Shown here: one piece after another, positions 56,277 to 64,000 of the stretch
Layout: every line of letters begins with the position of its first letter
How positions within the stretch are numbered: position 1 is the stretch's first letter
From: Trissonchulus latispiculum
Lineage: Eukaryota; Nematoda; Enoplea; Enoplida; Ironidae
NCBI GenBank assembly: GCA_030248195.1
Contig: JASAND010020000.1
Span: 1-64,000 of the forward strand
Length of the DNA stretch: 64,000 bases
Direction: 5' to 3'
The notes under the pieces: generated by a model
What the model saw: the letters and a program-made list of their open reading frames with translations, nothing else
Told to the model about the DNA's origin: nothing
Databases searched by the model: none
Made by a program: the position numbers and the translations under genes

Positions 56277-56703
56277 CCTGCCGGTAATTCCATATATGGA
56301 ATATCCGGCAGGTTTTACACGCAAAACATAGACGAAAATGTCAAAAACCTGCCGGATCTGGCAGGTGCATTTTTTGCAAGCAATCCGTGTAAAAGGTTGT
56401 CCAACATATCGATAGCACTGCACTGATGAAAATTACGGTTTATTTTCAAGATAATCTCAGCAATACTGTACCTGCCGGTTATACCATATATGGAATATCC
56501 GGCAGGTATAATATTACTAAGATCATCTTGAAAATAAAATGCCATTCTACTCAGAACAGCGTTATAAATATTTTGGACAACTTTTTGAACATGTTGCTTG
56601 CAAAAATTGCACCTTCCAGATCCGGCAGGTTTTTGACATTTTCGCCTATGTTTTACATGTAAAACCTGCCGGATATTCCATATATGGAATAACCGGCAGG
56701 TTT
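56277..56703. repeat. CCTGCCGG palindrome cluster and foldback
   Basis: Four segments pairing ACCTGCCGG with CCGGCAGGT around ATTCCATATATGGAAT occur here. The two outer arms, each with TTTTACAC/ATGT-AAAAC, AACATAGACGAAAATGTC and AACCTGCCGGATCTGG, are inverse copies of each other, so the block folds back over about 425 bases. Confidence 0.75.
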
Positions 56704-57190
56704 TCAATGAGGTTGTAAGACAACTGCTGCACTTAGTTTGCGGGAAATTCTTGCTTGGGAGCAAGCTGCAACATAAACAAATCAGGTTTCATACAAAACT
56801 TGCCCCAAGGCAGATTGGTAAGTAAGAACAGCCATATTTTAAATCGTCGTCTCACAAAATGCTTAAGGCCCTTCGGGAATGAAGCAATTTGGTTGCTGTA
56901 AAGGCTGTTCAATTCAAGTAACCTCAACGCTGAACATTTTCCGGTAAAATCTCCTAACATCATACTAAGAGTATGCATGGATGATTTTAAAATGTCCAAG
57001 GCCCTTCGGGAATGAAGAATGTTGTGAACTGTAGCGACAATATAACTGCAATTTACTATCCTGCCGGGTATTGGTTTAAGGCATTCAGGCACTATTAAGT
57101 AACAGCTCTTACACAGCTTTGGGCATGCGGGAAGAGTATAAACTCATCACATTTCAGTTGTAATTTGAAATCTGCACAAATTAAAAAGTT
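56517..57190 (-). repeat. Dispersed repeat, uninterrupted inverse copy
   Basis: Inverse complement of the repeat at about 48310-48438 plus 50420-51010. At 57095-57098 there is a single TTAA exactly where the TTAA element is inserted in the other copy, so this is the empty site. Confidence 0.78.
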
Positions 57191-59815
57191 GCTTGCATTA
57201 CCGGGAACGGTTCTTCTGAGTCCATTTTTCCACAAATCCATTTCAAACTTTCAGCAGTGGTAGCTGGTGTTAAATAATAGCAATATGTAGAATTTGAAGA
57301 ATCCAATGCTTGGCTTGCGACCTACACGGAAGAAATAAGTTTAAATTTTCAAAATGGTATCATTCATTAACGGTTGAAAATAAGCTCAAATTTTGCACAA
57401 ATGTATAAATAAACCTAACGCAGAGGCAATTTTTTATTTTCTCGATTTATGCAATGTAGAGAATTTTATTCATGTTCAAAAACTTTGAAGTCAATATTTC
57501 ATGGAATATCCGACTGAAGTAAAAACTAAAAAAATTGCCCCTGCGTACCTCTCAAATAAACGTAAATGCAAAATTTGAGCAATTTTGGTTGAAGCATTTA
57601 TGAGAAAAAATAATTTGGAAAAATTTCGCACTAATCGCTTCTACTTTGCGCATATATTTATATTAATTTTAATGTGATTTTAATAAGTTGTGTAATGCAT
57701 TTCATAAAATTATAAACAAATCCAACACAAGCATCATGATAAATCCAGTATAACTCATTTTCGAACGGCTAGTTTTTACTTTGCCATACGCAATGATAAT
57801 GGTCAACGTAATTTTGCCATTATTCAACCGCCTGTAACGTTTGGTAGAAAACACGTACAGAACAGATATGCATATCGTTGTAAAGCTTTTTTATGCTCTT
57901 TTACGTGGTGCACTCGAATTTATCGTACGAAGCTTTAGTTATTTTTTCATTTTTAAGCCGTAATGGTAGCTAGCCAAACACGTGGTCTCTGTTGCCGAAA
58001 TTTTGTCGAAACATGACCCGCCATCCAAAGCAACTGCAGCTGGGAGTTCATTAAAATTGAGCAATCGGTCCAAATTTTACATCTATAATCCCGATAACGT
58101 AATCGCCAGCTTAAAGTGGAATCTAGCGAATTGAAAGATTTATTTGTATTAAGTGGTGTCGCAACCTGTTTCAAACGTCGGCTATAGCACCGGCCAAGAT
58201 TAAACTATCTAAAATACCGGTTGATGCAGATATGGTACATACTGATGTTTTTCTTTTGTAACGTACGAAAAATGCCAGTTTTGAGAAGGTTTTGGTTTGT
58301 GTTCTCGGTCTTTTCTAAAACCAGGAACAGGAACTGTGGTTCTAATGAAGGAGGTTCTAACAGGAAAGGAACAAGGGTCTAATCTCCGGAACAGGATCAG
58401 GAACGGAGATTTATTTTCAACAACAGAAACAGGAATGGGGATCTAACGGCTTTTGTTCAGTCTGTTTCTGAAATTAGATCCCTGTTCCTGATTCTGTTCC
58501 TCAAATTAGATTCTGTTCCTTTTCCTAGTTTTAGACACCACTCGAATTCTCTGACAACAACCGCTGTTAGAATAGCTGGAAAACGAATTTTGAAAAACAC
58601 TGCGACAAGTGCAAGAATTTGTTATAAACTTTGTTGTAAAAGTGATTTATTGAAGAAAATGATTAAGTTGTGAAAAGATAAAAGTTAAAAGAAAAATAAA
58701 AGAGTTAAGCCAGTAAAAAATTATTGTTTTACAAAATTGCATAACAAAACAAGGTATATTATATTTCATGCGGTTTAGAATTTCAATTTAAGTTAATCGG
58801 TGATCTATAAACGCCTACATATTCAAACCATTCAATTAAAATGTAACTATTTAATTGGAAAGATGCATACCAAACTAAAATTGCACAAACACATAAACAC
58901 ATCAATAATGCATTTACAAAGCAAAGCAAAAGGTATACAGTAACGCCATCACATTTACACTACAATTTAACAGAAAATTAACTAAAAAACTAACAGAACC
59001 CGGTACAAACACATTATAGAGATTAAATAAAACAACACTCATAGTTATTGGGCCATTTCAGAGTTGGGCCCAGTCATACCAAACCATCGTAACCATATCT
59101 GAAGCTGTTAATCAACAAGAAATTAAGCAAAATTGCTTATAACCGGTATTGCGACTACAAATTTGAACACTAAAAAAGACGGAAAATGATTCATCACTAT
59201 TAATAATCAATATTAACATTTGTTTCCGTTTCCTACAGCGAATGTGATTGTGGCGCAGACTACTTTCACCATTCTTGAAAAATAACCATAATGCGGGCTC
59301 TGCATAAAAATGTTCTAACGTAGATGATTTAGCATTATAATGATTATAATTATAAATTTTTGCAACAGAAAGAACACAAATAGAACAAAGCAGACAGCAA
59401 CAGCAGAGCAACCTCATAAAAAGTTCATATACATACATGTTCGCAAATTGATACCGGTTGTTGAGTGGCTCAGTCTTTTCATTTTGATTATTATTTGGTT
59501 TGAATGAATAGGTTTTAGGTTGTGAGGCTAGAGGGATGCGGGCGGCCGGAATCTTAGGTGTAGGTCTACAGGTCTAGGAGCCAGGTCAAGGTCTAGGTCT
59601 AACGTGTAACGGAGATTTGGGGTTGGGGAGAGTAGATGGTTTGGGTTGGACAAAATATAGGATGCTAAAAATAGCGCTATTTTTCAAGCATACACTGTAA
59701 ATGTTAAATATTTATCACAAAAATAGACGGATTTAGTTGTCCTCATAAACATAGGTACATAGTGTCCGTGTCCCTGGAACTTTGGGTCTGGGGGGGTGGG
59801 TGGTAAATCTTGGCC
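57191..59815. other. Gene-free AT-rich sequence with a GGAAC foldback
   Basis: Mostly AT-rich and without recognisable coding sequence. At 58313-58535 arms rich in GGAACAGGAAC and GTTCCTGATTCTGTTCC pair as an inverted repeat. Open frames on the minus strand here (up to about 108 codons near 59112-59438) show no recognised motif. Confidence 0.45.
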
Positions 59816-60954
59816 GACCGAAATGTGATGGTGGGTACCCCCCAACCCTCCCCCAGAATTCGGACTTCAGAAATTTCGAAAAATGGCCAAAAAATGCAAA
59901 ATTTTCTGTAATTTAGCCCTTTTTTCATCAAAATAAGGTTTGTATTTAACGCTTTAAGCGTTTTTGGTTTTTGCACCGTTTTAAAGCGATTTTGGGTCAA
60001 AATTTAGAAAAATTTTTCAAAAAATGACCATTTTTCGGCCAAATTTAGCTAACTTTTTGGGTCCAAAAATCGTTGGGGGGTTCGGGGGCATAGGTGTAAC
60101 GGGGATTTGGGGTGGGGGGGCCCCCTCCCTCCCCCGGAATTTTGGGGGAAGGGCCCCCTTTTTAGACCCCCCCACGACCCCCCCCCAACCTCCCCCAAAA
60201 ATTTTTTCAATTTTTATGTCAAAAATCGCATTTTCCGCCATAGCTCATGCCGAAAAACGTGAAATCATTAAGTAATTTTGACATTAGACATTTTTTAAAC
60301 TCGAAAACTTGATTGCCAACATGTTTCTGAGTCCATAATAAGGTCAATATTGAGTTTAGAAGTCCATAAAATCGTTATAAACGTGTATTTCTCGCGATAA
60401 TAAACACGTTAAGCCAATAATTTGGACTTTTTTGAAAAATTTTGCAAAATGTACCCAATATTCGCGCCTTCGGCGCGACCCCCCCCCACCCCCATAGGTG
60501 AACCAGGCTACAGTTTGCCCCCTGTGAGACCTCCCCCCACGAGAAGGCCAGACCCCCCACCCCCCATACCCGACCTCGACTACTCCCCCCCCCAAGCCGA
60601 GCTCAGACCCCCCTCCCCCCTAAAATGGGGTTCAAACAAGAGAAAGAATGCCAAATTTTTGCAAAATTTTTTGGAATTTTTCAAAAATTTTCTGAAAAAA
60701 TTGGCTGGAAATAGATAAAAACACTAAAAAATAAACTCTAATACACAATACGAGTAGTTTGTGAGTATATTTATGTTGAAAATAGCAGATTTTATGTCCA
60801 AAAAGGGCTATTTTTAGCTGAAAAAATTTGGGTACAGTTTGGGTACAGTTTTTCTCGAAAATTTCCTATTTTTTAGACCCCCCCAAGCCAGATTTGGACT
60901 TTTTACTCCCCCCCCCCCAACCCAAACAGGTGGTACACCTATGCCCCCTCCCCC
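59816..60954. repeat. G-run/C-run repeat block, copy 1
   Basis: Order: CCGAAATGTGATGG, a 230-base AT-rich unit (59858-60088) containing TTTTAAAGCGATTTTGGG, C/G-run blocks, a TCGCGCCTTCGGCGCGA hairpin at 60462-60478, CCAGGCTACAGTTTGCCCCC, and AACAGGTGGTACACCT. The same order recurs from 62213. Confidence 0.72.
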
Positions 60955-62049
60955 CAGTGGCGGGTCCAGGATGTTGAAAAGGGGGGGCCCGCTGAAAAAT
61001 TTTTCTGGGGGGGGGGGTAACCAAATTTTTCCCGGGGGGGGGGGGTAAAAATTTGCTTTTTCCAGGAACAAAATATTTTTACAAGAAAATATTGTGTATG
61101 GAAAGGTTACTTCACTTGCCAATTGAAAAACAACTACATCCCGTGAGTGAAGCAAAGCATGGAGATTTAATATACACAAGAAGCACACGGGCAGAGCCCC
61201 CCAGAAGTTGAAGAATTTTTTGAAATTGGAAAGAAATCCGTCATGCAAACTTTTGAAAAGATTAAATAAATAAAATGGAGATTATATACCTAAGTAACTT
61301 ACGAAGTGAAAAACTTGCAGTAAAATAGTATAAGTATATATATATATATATATACAAGGAATGGTGGCAATAAAAGGACAAGCTACAATGGCAACAAAGA
61401 TAATGTGCGAAACGGGGGGTATGGGGGGCGGAGCCCCCCAGAAGTTGAAGAATTTTTTGAAATCGTGGAAAATTCAGCAGTTCAAATGTTTAAAAAGATT
61501 AGTTAAGATGAGATGAGTTATTGAGTTGTATAATCGATCAGTGGAAAACCAAAACCGGAATTGGATTCTTTTCAGAATTTTTCACTTCCACGATTTATTC
61601 TAGAACACTTTCAGAAGCTGCCAATTATCAATCTTGCATTGCCCATTTATATATATATATACGTTATGAAAGCAAAATGAAATTTGTAAATATATATATA
61701 AATATAAGCCGGTATATAGTCATAAAATAAACTGAAAGCGTTGAGTACAATTAATTATAAATGTATACTTACAAAACAGGAAAGGAAACAAAATAGAAGA
61801 CACTTTAAGAGACAGAAGTTCTGTCACAGAATTAAGTACGTAATAAAGCAGCACGGAAGTATAAGTGCGCCGCAGGCGAAATTTTTTAAAAATTTGTGGA
61901 ATTTATTAAAATTATGCTTAATTTTCACTCTTAATATGCATTATAAACAGCTGAAAAAATTTTCTAGAGGGGGGCCCGGAATGTCAAAGGAGGGGGCCCA
62001 AATCGCAAAGGGGGGGGCCCCCCGGGCCCCCCCCCTGGATCCGCCACTG
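60955..62049. mobile_element. hAT-type MITE with CAGTGGCGGATCCAGG ends
   Basis: The left end CAGTGGCGGGTCCAGG and, read from the right, CAGTGGCGGATCCAGG differ at one base. The flanks are C-runs, so the duplication cannot be read. The interior (1095 bp) has G-runs, (TA)n tracts at about 61335-61352, and a GGGGGGCGGAGCCCCCC block. No coding capacity. Confidence 0.8.
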
Positions 62050-62212
62050 CCCCCCCCCCAGTTGGGGGGGCCCAAAAATTTCTGGGGGGGTTGGAAAAAT
62101 GGCTGGGGGGGTTACCCCCCCCCAATTACACCTGTGTTCGGGGGGGGGGGGGGGGTAGCATATTTTCCCTTAAAATTTTTGTTGGGGGGGGGTAAACTTC
62201 GGAAATTTGGTG

Positions 62213-63460
62213 ATCGACCCCCGAAATGTGACGGGGAGTACCCCCCCCGAACCCCCCCCCCCCAAAATTCGGACCTCAGAAAATTCAAAAAATGGCCAAA
62301 AAATGCAAAATTTTCTGTAATTTAGCCCTTTTGTCATCAAAATAAGGCTTGTTCTTAACGTTTTAGGCGTTTTTGAACCGTTTTAAAGCGATTTTAGGCC
62401 AAAATTTTAGAAAAATTTTTCAAAAAATGACCATTTTTCGACCAAATTTAGCTAACTTTTTGGGTCCAAAAATCGTTGGGGGGGGTTCGGGGGGGGGGTA
62501 GCCAAAAGTGGGGGGAGGGATAGTCCAAAAATCTGGGAGGGGGTAAATTTGGTCGAAAATTTTGGGGGGGGGGTTACCCCCCCCCCCCCCCTAAGGAAAC
62601 TATGGGGGGTAGCCAAAAGTTGGGGGAGGGTAAGTCAAAAAATCTGGGTGGGGGGGTTAAGTTGGTCGAAAATTTTGGGGGGATACCCCCATAGATGTGT
62701 TAGTTAGGGACCCCCCCACCGAAATGACAAATTTTGGCGACCCCCCTCCAGATTTTCAGAATTTTTGCTACGCCCACCAGATTGTTGGCCAAAAAGTGGC
62801 CAAAAATGGCATAAAATCGAAAATTTAGGGGGGTCCCCAACCCTCCGTCGGGAACCCCCCCCCAGATTTTTTGCCCTGCCACTCCTTTGCTTTCCCCCCG
62901 CCCACCTAGGAAACTATGCATAGGTATACCAGGCTACAGTTCACCCCCTGTGAGACCAGAGAGGCCAGACCTCCCTCCCCCCCACCCGACCTCAACTACT
63001 CCCCCCAAGCCGAGCTCAAACCCCCCTCCCCCCCTAAAATTGGGTCCAAACCAAGTACAAAATGCAAAATGTTAAAAAAATTTTTGCAATTTCTGAAATT
63101 TTTTGAAAAAATTCGAAAATATGGCTATAGATCAGCTATAAGCTGCTAAAGACGGTTATTTATAGCAATTAAAAGGTAATATACACAATTATAAACCACA
63201 GTCTGAGTTAATTTAGGCATATTTTAGCACAAATTCGTCAATTTTTAAGCCCTATTTTCGCATAAGAATACTATTGACAGAAGCTTTTGAGTACGTTTAA
63301 TGTATATAACTGTACATCGAAAAAGGAGCATTTTCAGCTAAAAAAATCTTGGGTACGGTTTGGGGGGTCCTCCCTCCAAATTTCGGATTTTGGTGGAGTC
63401 TCCCCCGATCCAAATTTGAACCTTCTACTCCCCCGCAACCCAAACAGGTGGTACACCTGC
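62213..63460. repeat. G-run/C-run repeat block, copy 2
   Basis: Repeats the segments of 59816-60954 in the same order and orientation (for example CCAGGCTACAGTTCACCCCC at about 62929 and AACAGGTGGTACACCT at about 63443), with many small differences and longer homopolymer runs. Confidence 0.72.
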
Positions 63461-64000
63461 GCTCATAAAGGCCAAAAATGAGTAAAAATCTCCGGGGAAG
63501 CCTTTTTTGAAAGATTGAAGATTTGAAAGATGACAGAAGGGAAATTTTTGACAGTTTGGCCTGAGCGAATTTTTCGGTGCAAATTTGGTACTAAAACGGG
63601 CACCCTTTGGTTTTGGGGGTGGAGTCCTGGGGAAGATGATGGGGGTCCCGCTCCCGGTCATCGTTTCCTTTGGGGGGTTGGGGGAGTTGGAGTATATATC
63701 TCAGTATCCCCCCAAAATTTTTGGCCAACTTTATCCTCTCCCAGAATTTTGACATACATTACATGGTACCCTCCTCCAAATTTCGGCTCCCCCCCCCCGA
63801 AATTTACAAAATTTTGCTAATTTTTGGCCCCGGTCGGTACCGGGGCATGACCACCGGGGAAAGGCCTGGCTACCGGGGCCGGGGCCAGGCCCCGGTGCAT
63901 CCCTAATATAAATTACAGGAGAAAATAAGATTTTGTAGACAAAAATTTAATCTCCTAGAATGTTGCTTCATTGCTTGCCTGATGGATAATATTAAAGCCA
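63461..64000. other. Repeat remnant with a possible hAT right end
   Basis: G/C-rich palindromic sequence around 63825-63900 (GGCCTGGCTACCGGGGCC region) ends GGTGCATCCCTA at 63894-63905; read inversely, TAGGGATGCACC is a typical hAT start. No matching left end was found in the window. The last 95 bases are plain AT-rich DNA. Confidence 0.4.

Noticed and set aside
59112..59438. Minus-strand 108-codon open frame
   Set aside because: AT-rich chance frame with no recognised motif, splice context or neighbour support.
60814..61248. Long minus-strand frame of 144 codons
   Set aside because: Translation of G/C homopolymers and a MITE end (poly-Pro/Gly); no gene features.
61741..62325. 194-codon plus-strand frame, the longest single frame in the 3' region
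   Set aside because: It crosses the right end of the hAT MITE at 62049 and runs through G-run repeats; composition is Gly/Pro/Lys artefact.
1..64000. CRISPR array, rRNA, tRNA or bacterial operon structure
   Set aside because: No regularly spaced identical short repeats, no tRNA fold seen by eye, and the intron-rich gene shows the DNA is from an animal.

Overview
The window is animal DNA. It carries most of one very large, intron-rich gene on the + strand (exons from 743 to 42452), followed by about 21.5 kb of gene-free DNA packed with transposon remnants. Introns are GT-AG, mostly 150-500 bases, with acceptors of the T-rich-TTTTAG/TTTCAG type. The exons I assembled (71, counting the alternative membrane exons as one) keep a single open frame to a stop codon across every junction. 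They give 3936 residues in the window, and the 5' end lies upstream. A giant ectodomain made only of fibronectin type III (FN3) domains, one membrane span and a non-enzymatic tail best resembles nematode myotactin (LET-805). That suggests a nematode, perhaps outside the well-studied Rhabditida. Both the family and the organism are inferences from architecture, not from a search.

Layout of the gene: 743-29630 encodes 30 FN3 domains. Domains 6-27 form a six-domain higher-order repeat (types A-B-C-D-E-F), recognisable from sequence, cysteine positions and intron phases. Its third copy has lost type E, and its fourth is followed by two E-like domains and a D-like one. Domains 1-5 alternate F-A-F-A-F. 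Next come a membrane-proximal domain like that of receptor tyrosine phosphatases (29631-31080) and two alternative transmembrane exons (31999-32128 or 33136-33250), which frame makes mutually exclusive. The cytoplasmic tail (33683-42452) holds a basic stop-transfer stretch, two coiled coils, an acidic Ser/Asp cluster, four copies of a GY-x-x-G-F-R-D repeat and a long Tyr/Ser/Gly/Arg-rich region. The 3' end has two forms: read-through of the exon at 38065 to a stop at 38826, or splicing at 38523 into six more exons ending at 42452. The protein probably sits in an epithelial membrane, binds matrix or a neighbouring cell through the FN3 rod, and contacts cytoskeleton or junction proteins through its tail.

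Mobile DNA: introns and the 3' flank hold small inverted-repeat elements, several defined to the base by target duplications. They include hAT-type MITEs with 8-bp duplications (3590-3972, 11966-12237, 13514-14321, 60955-62049, and a 2.97-kb element at 43434-46400), a family with CAAGAGT ends and 7-bp duplications (3080-3449, 26704-27121 and a 30-bp minimal copy at 8546-8575), a TTAA-targeting family (5460-6340, 17129-18009, and a copy inserted inside another copy at 48443-50415), and a 1.43-kb element with a 10-bp duplication nested in the hAT-like element (43551-44983). From 59.8 kb on, the sequence is an assembly of G-run/C-run repeats. I found no second gene, tRNA, rRNA or CRISPR array.
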